Assembly: GCA_013139435.1 (NCBI GenBank)
Contig: WTAW01000106.1
Span: 1-9,537, forward strand
DNA: 9,537 bases
Source of the DNA: Candidatus Aminicenantota bacterium
GTDB lineage: Bacteria > Acidobacteriota > Aminicenantia > Aminicenantales > Aminicenantaceae
Direction of reading: 5' to 3'
The notes beneath the pieces are model-generated. The model did no database searches. It was not told the DNA's origin and was given only the letters and a program-made list of their open reading frames with translations. Shown piece by piece: positions 1 through 6,391 of this stretch; position 1 is the first letter of the stretch, and each line of letters opens with the position of its first letter. The position numbers were made by a program, and so were the translations under genes.

Positions 1-153
1 TACCGCCCCCGGACGATGGGAGAGGCAAAAAAAATCCCCAGTCTGACCCCGGCGGCCATCACGAACCTCCATATCACCATCAAGCTTCAACAGCGGAAAA
101 GACAACAAAAGACCAAAAACAAAGCCCTCGCTAAAAAACATGATCACGCTTGA
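1..153 (+). CDS. mnmG: MnmG (GidA) tRNA uridine-5-carboxymethylaminomethyl modification enzyme, C-terminal end only
   Basis: Frame 1 is open from the window edge to a TGA at 151-153 and encodes the last 50 residues. The start of this piece, YRPRTMGEAKKIPSLTPAAI, matches the conserved MnmG C-terminus (family pattern roughly RPxTxGxAxxIxGxTPAxI). In the family this region contacts the partner MnmE; the complex modifies U34 in tRNA wobble positions using FAD and a folate cofactor. The FAD domain lies outside the window. After the usual end of the family there are about 20 further residues rich in Lys, Arg and Gln, which is longer and more basic than the common ending. The next gene is parA, in line with the classic gidA-parAB neighbourhood, but no rsmG (gidB) lies between them. 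The short length limits certainty, though the motif and context agree. Confidence 0.82.
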   Translation, partial: YRPRTMGEAKKIPSLTPAAITNLHITIKLQQRKRQQKTKNKALAKKHDHA

Positions 154-178
154 TATTCAATCCTGAATTCTGTATTCT
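150..178 (+). promoter_or_regulatory. Candidate sigma70-type promoter for the parA operon
   Basis: TTGATA at 150-155 (5 of 6 matches to TTGACA) and TATTCT at 173-178 (4 of 6 matches to TATAAT) are separated by 17 bp. Transcription would start near 185, upstream of parS and of both possible parA starts. The -35 overlaps the mnmG stop codon. This is a pattern match only; in such AT-rich DNA chance matches are common, and parA could also be read through from mnmG. Confidence 0.35.
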
Positions 179-189
179 GAATGTTGGAT
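155..189 (+). repeat. Short degenerate heptamer tandem repeat upstream of parA
   Basis: Read in steps of seven, the sequence is ATTCAAT, CCTGAAT, TCTGTAT, TCTGAAT, GTTGGAT. The middle three units (162-182) differ from TCTGAAT by one base at most, and the outer two are degenerate. It fills most of the mnmG-parA gap and overlaps the candidate -10 element. Function is unknown; it may be simple low-complexity intergenic DNA. Confidence 0.5.
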
Positions 190-209
190 TTGCATAAAAG
201 ATTCCTAGA

Positions 210-225
210 TGTTCCACGTGGAACA
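210..225. promoter_or_regulatory. parS: parS centromere site (ParB-binding palindrome)
   Basis: TGTTCCACGTGGAACA is a perfect 16-bp palindrome, and one more matching base on each side makes 18 bp (209-226). It is a well-known form of the bacterial chromosomal parS, differing from TGTTTCACGTGAAACA only in one symmetric base pair. ParB loads here and spreads over nearby DNA as a CTP-bound clamp. The site lies 13 bp upstream of the parA start chosen here. Read as protein from the ATG at 209 it gives MFHVEH, a false N-terminus often produced by parS sites beside parA. No second copy of the CACGTG core is seen in the window. Confidence 0.93.
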
Positions 226-238
226 TTGGCCTAATGAG

Positions 239-994
239 ATGAACACGATCATTGCCATTGCCAACCAAAAAGGAGGCGTCGGGAAGACAACCACGACGAT
301 CAACCTCTCCGCATCCCTCGCCTTTTATCATAAGCGTGTTTTGATCTTAGATTTCGACCCCCAGGGAATGGCAACGGTGGGATTGGGAAATATCAAGGAA
401 AGCGGAAAGGGTGTTTATCCCTCACTCATGAATGGCCTCTACTTGATGGATTACGTCCTGCCCACAGAACTAGACAATCTGTACATCTGCCCCTGTTCTC
501 CGGAGCTGACCGGCTTTGAGGCAGAGATCTTCACCCAGGAAGACCGAGAAACCCGGCTCCGGTTTGCGTTGCATAAAGTGAGGAAGTTCTTTCACTTCAT
601 CTTCATCGACTGCCCTCCCTCTCTGAGTTTTCTCACGATCAATGCCCTGACAGCAGCCGATTCCATCCTGATCCCCATTCAGACCGAATTTTTCTGTATG
701 GAAGGGATTCCCGATCTGTTCCGGACACTGGACGAAGTCCGTGCGCATCTCAATCCATCGTTATCCATCAAGGGCATTGTCCTGACCATGTCTGATGACC
801 GGACCAATCTCTCCAAGCAGGTGACGGAAGAGATCCGTCAATCCCTGAAGGATGTTGTCTATCAGACGATCATTCCCCGGACTGTGAGGTTGGCCGAAGC
901 CCCGAGCTTTGGGAAGCCTGTCCTCCTGTATGACATCAAATCCAAAGGAGCCCAATCCTACCTGAATTTAGCAGAGGAGTTCTTGAAACGATGA
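239..994 (+). CDS. parA: ParA (Soj) chromosome-partitioning ATPase
   Basis: This is a 251-residue ParA/MinD-family ATPase. In the family, ATP-bound dimers coat the nucleoid and ParB-parS complexes release them, pulling the origin regions apart. Visible motifs are the deviant Walker A KGGVGKTT (residues 11-18), the A' motif DFDPQG (38-43), the Walker B region FIFIDCPPS followed by LTINAL, and the conserved C-terminal segment RTVRLAEAPSFGKPVLLYD with GAQSYLNLAEEF near the end. The ATG at 239 gives the typical N-terminus MNTIIAIANQKGG. The in-frame ATG at 209 would add ten residues translated from parS and was not chosen, although neither start has a strong ribosome-binding site (AAAAG lies before 209). 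The stop overlaps the parB start by 4 nt. The short N-terminus resembles compact chromosomal Soj proteins. ParB bound at parS could repress this promoter region, but that is inference. Confidence 0.95.
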   Translation: MNTIIAIANQKGGVGKTTTTINLSASLAFYHKRVLILDFDPQGMATVGLGNIKESGKGVYPSLMNGLYLMDYVLPTELDNLYICPCSPELTGFEAEIFTQEDRETRLRFALHKVRKFFHFIFIDCPPSLSFLTINALTAADSILIPIQTEFFCMEGIPDLFRTLDEVRAHLNPSLSIKGIVLTMSDDRTNLSKQVTEEIRQSLKDVVYQTIIPRTVRLAEAPSFGKPVLLYDIKSKGAQSYLNLAEEFLKR

Positions 995-1839
995 CAAAAA
1001 AGGCACTCGGAAAAGGTCTCAAAGCATTCTTGCCAGAGGAGTACGGCATTCTGAAAGAGGAACGATTCCTGGACATCGCAATTGACAGGCTGAAACCAAA
1101 CCCCCTCCAGCCCAGGAGGAGGTGGGATCCTGAATCCCTGGAGGAGTTGGCTCAGTCGATCCGGGAAACGGGGATCCTCCAACCCATAGTCGTAGTTCCT
1201 GAGGAGGACAACTACACGATCATCATCGGTGAGCGCCGATGGCGTGCAGCCAAAAAAATCGGACTCCAGACGATCCCAGTCATCATCCGGAATCTCACCA
1301 AGGCCCAGCAGCATGAGGCGATGTTGATCGAGAACCTCCAGAGAGAGGATCTCAATTCTTTAGAAATCGCAACAGCCTACCAGAAAATGATTCAGGAATT
1401 CAGCTATACTCAGGAAGATGTGGCCAAAAAAGTGGGCAAAGACAGGACATCAATCGCAAACTACCTCCGGCTTCTCAAGCTTCCCGATGAGGTCCAAGAG
1501 TTGATCGCAGACGGCAAACTCTCCATGGGACAAGCCCGGGCATTGATCCCCATCGAGAACCCCGAGCGCCAACGGTCTATGGCTTTGCGAATCGCCAAGG
1601 ATAGTCTCTCTGTCCGCGAGGTCGAAAAATGGGTCCGCAGACTCCAGTCCCCATCTGAAAAGTCACCCAAAGCCCCTATGGACCCGGATCTTCTTATTTT
1701 TCAGGAAGAACTGCTCAAACTTTTAGGCACAAAAGTGGCGATCTCGGGCGACCAAAACAAAGGAGTATTAAAAATTTTCTATTACACTCTTGACGACCTC
1801 AATCGCATCTATGAAAAAATCAAAGGAGTGAATGCATGA
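991..1839 (+). CDS. parB: ParB (Spo0J) centromere-binding CTPase clamp protein
   Basis: This 282-residue protein binds parS and organises the partition complex. Domains in order: an N-terminal ParA-stimulating motif (KALGKGLKAFLP, residues 4-15); the ParB CTP-binding domain with the LQPRRRWD segment (39-46), the arginine-rich GERRWRA box (80-86) and ENLQREDL (114-121); a helix-turn-helix DNA-binding region around 140-164 (TQEDVAKKVGKDRTSIANYL); the GKLSMGQARALI segment (175-186); a Ser/Pro/Lys-rich linker near 219-230; and a C-terminal dimerisation domain. In known homologues these motifs bind CTP, allow clamp closure and sliding from parS, and stimulate ParA ATPase. The start overlaps the parA stop (ATGA), and the stop overlaps the bactofilin start in the same way, which points to translational coupling. 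Length is normal for chromosomal ParB. Confidence 0.95.
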   Translation: MTKKALGKGLKAFLPEEYGILKEERFLDIAIDRLKPNPLQPRRRWDPESLEELAQSIRETGILQPIVVVPEEDNYTIIIGERRWRAAKKIGLQTIPVIIRNLTKAQQHEAMLIENLQREDLNSLEIATAYQKMIQEFSYTQEDVAKKVGKDRTSIANYLRLLKLPDEVQELIADGKLSMGQARALIPIENPERQRSMALRIAKDSLSVREVEKWVRRLQSPSEKSPKAPMDPDLLIFQEELLKLLGTKVAISGDQNKGVLKIFYYTLDDLNRIYEKIKGVNA

Positions 1840-2264
1840 AAGAAAGAAAAAGAGAATTCGAGGAGGATAAAATCACAGGATTTTTCGATAAGGATACAGA
1901 GATCAAGGGAGAGCTTAGCTTCAAAGGGTCGTTCCGTATTGACGGCCGTTTCAAAGGAAAGATCGACTCTGATTCTATGCTCATCATCGGTGATAGCGGA
2001 AAGGTGGATGCAGATGTCAAGATCGGCTATATGGTGATCGACGGAGAGGTAAAGGGAAACATCCAGGCCTCTGAAAGAGTAGAGATCCACTCCAACGGCC
2101 GGGTGATAGGAACGATCACAACTCCGAAGTTAGTCGTCGTAGAGGGAGCTTATCTGGAAGCGACCTGTCAAACAACGGATAAAATGCCCCCGCCAAGCCC
2201 GGAAAAGTCCACCCCTAAAGAAGACGAGGGAAAAGAAGCGATCCCAACGGAACCCGAGATTTGA
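1836..2264 (+). CDS. Bactofilin (polymer-forming cytoskeletal protein)
   Basis: This 142-residue protein has the bactofilin layout: a short charged N-terminal tail, a central beta-helix region of about 90 residues (around 20-110) built of short repeated strands (for example GSFRIDGRFKGKI and GYMVIDGEVKGNI), and a disordered acidic Pro-rich C-terminal tail. Bactofilins polymerise without nucleotides into filaments that scaffold cell-envelope enzymes or other cargo. In Myxococcus xanthus, bactofilins BacNOP are encoded with parAB and padC and position the ParABS machinery near the poles. The 4-nt overlap with parB here suggests a similar link, which is inference. Equally possible is a role in envelope or LPS-related morphogenesis, given the kds genes downstream. 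There is no signal peptide or membrane segment. The family assignment is firm; the precise role is not. Confidence 0.88.
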   Translation: MKERKREFEEDKITGFFDKDTEIKGELSFKGSFRIDGRFKGKIDSDSMLIIGDSGKVDADVKIGYMVIDGEVKGNIQASERVEIHSNGRVIGTITTPKLVVVEGAYLEATCQTTDKMPPPSPEKSTPKEDEGKEAIPTEPEI

Positions 2265-2986
2265 GGGAAGTTACAGGAATTATACCCGTCCGTTATGCAT
2301 CGCAGCGTTTTCCGGGGAAGCCTCTCGCTTCCATATTGGGAAAACCCATGATCCAGTGGGTCTACGAACGAGCCCAAAAGTCCACTCATCTCCAGAACCT
2401 TATTATCGCCACCGAAAACAAGCGTATCTATGACAAGTGTCAAGAATTCGGGGCGGATGTCCGAATGACGTCCCCCCACCATGTTTCGGGTACGGAACGG
2501 GTCGCAGAGATCGCCGATACCCTCTCCTCGCCCTATATCATCAACATCCAGGGGGATGAGCCTCTCGTGCGGGCAGAAATGATCGATGCCCTCATCTCTG
2601 CGATGCTGCAAGAAGAGACTCCCATGGCCACGCTGGCCATAAAGGTTGATGACCTCTCTCTTCTCGAAGACCAAAACATCGTTAAGGTCGTGACAGATAA
2701 ACAGGGCTACGCCCTATACTTCTCGCGCTCTCCCCTTCCTTTCCAATCCTCGGATTATTTTTTCCAGCATATCGGTATCTACGGCTACCGGAGAGATTTT
2801 TTGCTCGACATGTGCCAGTGGCCCCCTTCGAGGCTCGAACAGGAGGAAAAACTCGAACAACTCCGGGCCTTGGAGAACGGGCACAGAGTAAAAGTTGTAT
2901 TCACACATTTTTCGACCTTGAGTGTCGACACGCCACAGGATATAATCATGGTTGAAGATTTTATGAAGAAGGAACATCATGACTAA
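2261..2986 (+). CDS. kdsB: KdsB, 3-deoxy-manno-octulosonate cytidylyltransferase (CMP-Kdo synthetase)
   Basis: This 241-residue cytoplasmic enzyme transfers CMP from CTP to Kdo, giving CMP-Kdo for the inner core of lipopolysaccharide. Motifs are the nucleotide-binding RYASQRFPGKPLA (residues 11-23), GTERVAE (77-83), QGDEPLV (97-103), YFSRSPLPF (153-161), HIGIYGYR (170-177), LEQLRALENG (198-207) and VDTPQD (222-227), all in the family order. Length matches the family (about 240-250). The start is a TTG that overlaps the bactofilin stop (TTGA); it places REVTGIIPVRYAS exactly where KdsB proteins begin, and no ATG or GTG fits as well. A weak GGAA lies at 2249-2252. The stop overlaps pyrG by 8 nt. 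Its co-substrate CTP is the product of that next gene. Confidence 0.95.
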   Translation: MREVTGIIPVRYASQRFPGKPLASILGKPMIQWVYERAQKSTHLQNLIIATENKRIYDKCQEFGADVRMTSPHHVSGTERVAEIADTLSSPYIINIQGDEPLVRAEMIDALISAMLQEETPMATLAIKVDDLSLLEDQNIVKVVTDKQGYALYFSRSPLPFQSSDYFFQHIGIYGYRRDFLLDMCQWPPSRLEQEEKLEQLRALENGHRVKVVFTHFSTLSVDTPQDIIMVEDFMKKEHHD

Positions 2987-4583
2987 ATTCATATTCGTCA
3001 CAGGTGGAGTTCTCTCAGCCCTAGGAAAAGGCATAGCCGCATCCTCGATCGCAATGCTCCTGGAAAGCCATGGTTATAAGATCACTCTTCAAAAGTTTGA
3101 CCCCTACCTGAACGTCGACCCCGGGACCATGAATCCCTTCCAACATGGAGAGGTTTATGTCACCGATGACGGGGCTGAGACAGACCTTGACCTGGGACAT
3201 TATGAACGGTTCACATCCACACGCACGTCTCAAGCACATAACTGGACGGCTGGCCGCATCTACGACCTGATCTTGAAGAAGGAAAGAAAAGGAGACTACC
3301 TTGGCAAAACGGTTCAAGTTATCCCCCATGTCACAGATGAAATCATCAAGGCATTTCTTGCCGCCGCCAATGACAACGATATCGTGATCTCCGAGATCGG
3401 GGGGACAGTGGGTGACATCGAGGGGTTGCCATTCCTGGAGGCCACCCGTCAGATGCGCCTCTCGATAGGAGTCAACGATTCTCTCTTCATCCATCTCACA
3501 CTGGTCCCCTACATGAAAACCTCGGGAGAGCTTAAGACAAAACCCACCCAGCACAGCGTGAAAGAGCTGCGGGCCATCGGTATCCAGCCCGACATCCTCC
3601 TCTGCCGGACGGACAGGGAGCTGGACAAGAACTTGAAGGCCAAAATATCTTTGTTCACTAACGTCCCGCTCGAAGCCGTGATCACGGCCAAGGATGTGGA
3701 CAACATCTATGAGATTCCTCTCCTGTTTGCCCGTGAGGATTTAGACACCATCATTCTCAACAGATTAAATCTCCCCCCAAAACGGCGAAAGCTATCCCGA
3801 TGGAAAAAGATGGTCGCCCAGATGGCCAACCCCAAAGACGAGGTCAACATCGCCCTGGTGGGGAAATACGCGGGACTCCAGGACTCTTACTTGAGCCTGA
3901 AAGAGGCGCTCACACATGCGGGAACGGCTCACCAACTCAAAGTGAACGTCTCGTGGATCGAAGCCGAGGACCTGGAGGCGAACGAAACAAAGGCCATCCT
4001 TGCGCACGCCGATGGGATCTTGGTTCCGGGTGGTTTCGGAGTGAGAGGGATCGAGGGGAAGATCAGAGCTGTCACATATGCAAGGATCAACAAGGTTCCT
4101 TACTTCGGGATCTGTCTAGGGATGCAGTGTGCCACCATCGAATACGCCAGGAATATCGCCAACCTCAAAGCCGCCCACAGCACGGAATTCGACCGTCGGA
4201 CCCCGCACAAGATCTTCTTCAAGTGGAGAGAGCTGAAAGGTGTCCAGGATATAGGGGGGACTATGCGCCTGGGGCAATTCCTGTGCCGTTTAGAAAAAGG
4301 GACATTTGCCGAAAAAGCATACCAGAAGAGCCAAGTCTACGAACGGCATCGCCACCGCTACGAGTTCAACCCTGCCTATGAGGAGATTCTCACGAAGGCC
4401 GGGCTAGTGATCTCGGGGAAAAATCCGGATCACGACCTGGTGGAGGTGGTCGAGATCAAAGACCATCCGTGGTTCCTCGGGTGTCAGTTCCACCCGGAAT
4501 TCAAATCCAAGCCCCTCCAGCCCCATCCCCTCTTCAAGGCATTTATCGGAGCTAGCTATGAATATCGCTGCCAAAGAAATTGA
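2979..4583 (+). CDS. pyrG: PyrG, CTP synthase (glutamine-hydrolysing)
   Basis: This 534-residue enzyme makes CTP from UTP, ATP and glutamine. The N-terminal amidoligase domain (about 1-270) shows TGGVLSALGKGIAASS (8-23), DPYLNVDPGTMNPFQHGEVY (41-60), DGAETDLDLGHYERF (64-78) and SEIGGTVGDIEGLPF (138-152). The C-terminal class I glutamine amidotransferase domain (about 290-530) has VPGGFG, the nucleophile Cys379 in GICLGMQ, and the His505/Glu507 pair in FHPEF. All catalytic residues seem intact and the length is normal. A clear Shine-Dalgarno sequence (AAGGAA) precedes the ATG, inside the end of kdsB. The stop lies 26 nt into kdsA. Placement between kdsB and kdsA ties CTP supply to Kdo activation and is seen in many Gram-negative genomes. 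Confidence 0.97.
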   Translation: MTKFIFVTGGVLSALGKGIAASSIAMLLESHGYKITLQKFDPYLNVDPGTMNPFQHGEVYVTDDGAETDLDLGHYERFTSTRTSQAHNWTAGRIYDLILKKERKGDYLGKTVQVIPHVTDEIIKAFLAAANDNDIVISEIGGTVGDIEGLPFLEATRQMRLSIGVNDSLFIHLTLVPYMKTSGELKTKPTQHSVKELRAIGIQPDILLCRTDRELDKNLKAKISLFTNVPLEAVITAKDVDNIYEIPLLFAREDLDTIILNRLNLPPKRRKLSRWKKMVAQMANPKDEVNIALVGKYAGLQDSYLSLKEALTHAGTAHQLKVNVSWIEAEDLEANETKAILAHADGILVPGGFGVRGIEGKIRAVTYARINKVPYFGICLGMQCATIEYARNIANLKAAHSTEFDRRTPHKIFFKWRELKGVQDIGGTMRLGQFLCRLEKGTFAEKAYQKSQVYERHRHRYEFNPAYEEILTKAGLVISGKNPDHDLVEVVEIKDHPWFLGCQFHPEFKSKPLQPHPLFKAFIGASYEYRCQRN

Positions 4584-5406
4584 GATCAACTCCCGCGTCA
4601 GAATAGGGGGGACAAATCCCCTGTTCCTCATCGGAGGACCCTGCGTGATCGAATCCGAAGGCCACGCGCTGGATTTGGCGCTTTGCATCAAATCCGTGTG
4701 TGAAGACCTGAAGATCCCCTTTATCTTCAAAGCTTCTTACGATAAAGCCAACCGTTCCTCGATCAAATCCTACAGGGGACCGGGCCTCGATAAGGGACTT
4801 AAAATCCTCCAACGCATCAAAGACGAACTCCAGATCCCTGTTCTTTCCGACGTTCATGAGACCATCCAGGTCTCCCAAGCGGCTGAGGTGCTCGATGTGA
4901 TCCAGATCCCCGCCTTCCTCTCCCGACAAACAGACCTGATCTTGGAAGCGGCGAAGACAGGAAAACCTCTAAACATCAAAAAAGGGCAGTTCTTGGCTCC
5001 CCACGATATGAAGAACGTCATCGACAAGGCCCTCAGTCAGGGAAACGACAGGCTCATCCTTACGGAAAGGGGTACATCCTTCGGGTACAACACCCTCGTT
5101 TTTGACGTCCGTTCGATCCCGACAATGAAACAGTGGGGGTTCCCTGTTGTCATCGATGCCTCTCACAGCGTTCAGAAACCCGGAGGAGAGGGTGATTTTT
5201 CCGGGGGCGAATCCGAATTTATTCCCCTTATGGCCAAAGCGGGCATCTGTGCGGGCGCTGATGGATTGTTTCTTGAAATCCATGACAACCCGTCACTAGC
5301 CCTCTCTGATAAGTATAATTCATTTAATATCAATAACTTAAAAAACTTTCTCGCTCTTTGTCTCCGGATAAAGAATGTCGTCGCAGACGCCGACGATCCG
5401 GACTAA
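4558..5406 (+). CDS. kdsA: KdsA, 3-deoxy-8-phosphooctulonate synthase (Kdo-8-phosphate synthase), metal-dependent type
   Basis: This 282-residue enzyme condenses arabinose-5-phosphate with phosphoenolpyruvate to give Kdo-8-phosphate. Family motifs are GGPCVIESEG (residues 26-35), FKASYDKANRSS (57-68), the RGPGL segment (73-77), DVIQIPAFLSRQTDL (113-127) and FGYNTLVFD (175-183). Cys29 takes the place of the Asn found in the metal-free E. coli enzyme (GMNVLES). With His203 (DASHS), Glu240 (FLEIHD) and Asp251 (LSDKY) it completes the four metal ligands known from the Aquifex aeolicus enzyme, so a divalent-metal-dependent enzyme is predicted. The ATG at 4558 has GGAG six bases upstream (4548-4551) and overlaps the end of pyrG by 26 nt; the next gene follows after 13 nt. 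A later start would remove N-terminal strands usual in the family. Confidence 0.96.
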   Translation: MNIAAKEIEINSRVRIGGTNPLFLIGGPCVIESEGHALDLALCIKSVCEDLKIPFIFKASYDKANRSSIKSYRGPGLDKGLKILQRIKDELQIPVLSDVHETIQVSQAAEVLDVIQIPAFLSRQTDLILEAAKTGKPLNIKKGQFLAPHDMKNVIDKALSQGNDRLILTERGTSFGYNTLVFDVRSIPTMKQWGFPVVIDASHSVQKPGGEGDFSGGESEFIPLMAKAGICAGADGLFLEIHDNPSLALSDKYNSFNINNLKNFLALCLRIKNVVADADDPD

Positions 5407-5419
5407 GGATAAGGCCACC

Positions 5420-6391
5420 ATGAAAAAAGAAGATATCATCCAGACTGGAAAAAATGTCCTGGAGATCGAATCCCAAGCCGTGAAGAGATTGGCTTCCCGC
5501 TTGGATGATAATTTTGCTAAGGCCATCGACCTCCTCTCTCAGGCCAATTCCCGCGTCATTGTCATGGGCATGGGAAAATCGGGGATCGTCGGGAGGAAGA
5601 TCGCCTCCACGCTCGCGAGCTGTGGCACACCAGCACTCTTCATCCATCCCGCAGAAGCCGGGCACGGAGATTTGGGCATGATCGTCAAGAAGGATATCCT
5701 GATCATCATCTCCTACAGTGGCGATACCAGAGAGATCGTTGACCTCTTGGCCTTTGTCAAGAGGATCGGGGTCAAGCTGATCTGCATCACCGGAAACCCG
5801 ACGTCTAGATTGGCTCAATACAGCGACATCGTGCTCGAGGCCTGGGTGGAAAAAGAAGCGGAGCCGAGCGGAATGGTCCCCACGGCCAGCTCTACCGCGG
5901 CCCTGGCCCTGGGAGACGCCCTCGCTATCGCGCTGATGAGGAAAAAAGGATTTTCAGAACAGGATTTCGCCTTTGTCCACCCCATGGGGCAGGCGGGAAA
6001 GAAACTCCTCAAGATCAAAACCTTGATGCACAAAGGAAGGCAAGTTCCATCAGTGGGTCCCGACACGCCCATGAAAGAGGTCCTCGAGGAAATATCAGGG
6101 AAAAAATTAGGAATGACATGTGTCTTCGACAAAAACGAGAGGTTGCTGGGGATCATCACCGACGGAGATCTAAGGCGGATGCTCCAAAAACACGGGAACG
6201 TTTTCCTCGAGAAATCGGCCAAAGATTGTATGACGGCCCATCCTGCCACCATCGATAAGGAGGACCTGGCAACCAAAGCCCTCAACATCATGGAGGAGCA
6301 GAAGATCACATCCCTGGTCGTCACAAACACAGAGGGGGGCGTGGAAGGGCTCATCCACCTCCATGACCTGTGGCGGACGGAGATGTTCTGA
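5420..6391 (+). CDS. kdsD: KdsD/KpsF-type arabinose-5-phosphate isomerase (SIS domain plus two CBS domains)
   Basis: This 323-residue enzyme interconverts ribulose-5-phosphate and arabinose-5-phosphate, the first step toward Kdo. It has an N-terminal SIS sugar-isomerase domain (about 35-175: VIVMGMGKSG, GHGDLGM, ISYSGDTREI, VPTASSTAALALGDALA) and two C-terminal CBS domains (about 200-320, including GIITDGDLRR). Residues matching the four functionally important ones of E. coli KdsD (Lys59, Glu111, Glu152, His193) are present as Lys53, Glu105, Glu146 and His187. Two flanking motifs differ from the common form: EAEPSGM replaces EACPLGL, and HPMGQAG replaces HPGGALG. The ATG at 5420 has AAGG five bases upstream and gives the usual N-terminus; an in-frame ATG at 5375 lies deep inside kdsA and lacks such a site. 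The stop shares one base with the kdsC start. Confidence 0.93.
   Translation: MKKEDIIQTGKNVLEIESQAVKRLASRLDDNFAKAIDLLSQANSRVIVMGMGKSGIVGRKIASTLASCGTPALFIHPAEAGHGDLGMIVKKDILIIISYSGDTREIVDLLAFVKRIGVKLICITGNPTSRLAQYSDIVLEAWVEKEAEPSGMVPTASSTAALALGDALAIALMRKKGFSEQDFAFVHPMGQAGKKLLKIKTLMHKGRQVPSVGPDTPMKEVLEEISGKKLGMTCVFDKNERLLGIITDGDLRRMLQKHGNVFLEKSAKDCMTAHPATIDKEDLATKALNIMEEQKITSLVVTNTEGGVEGLIHLHDLWRTEMF

Noticed and set aside
3800..4381. 193-codon + strand frame inside pyrG
   Set aside because: It is an alternate frame of a conserved enzyme, with Arg/Gly/Pro-rich low-information composition and no separate ribosome-binding site.
5375..5419. Upstream in-frame ATG of kdsD at 5375
   Set aside because: It would overlap kdsA by 32 nt without a Shine-Dalgarno sequence and add 15 residues unlike the family; the ATG at 5420 has AAGG at good spacing.
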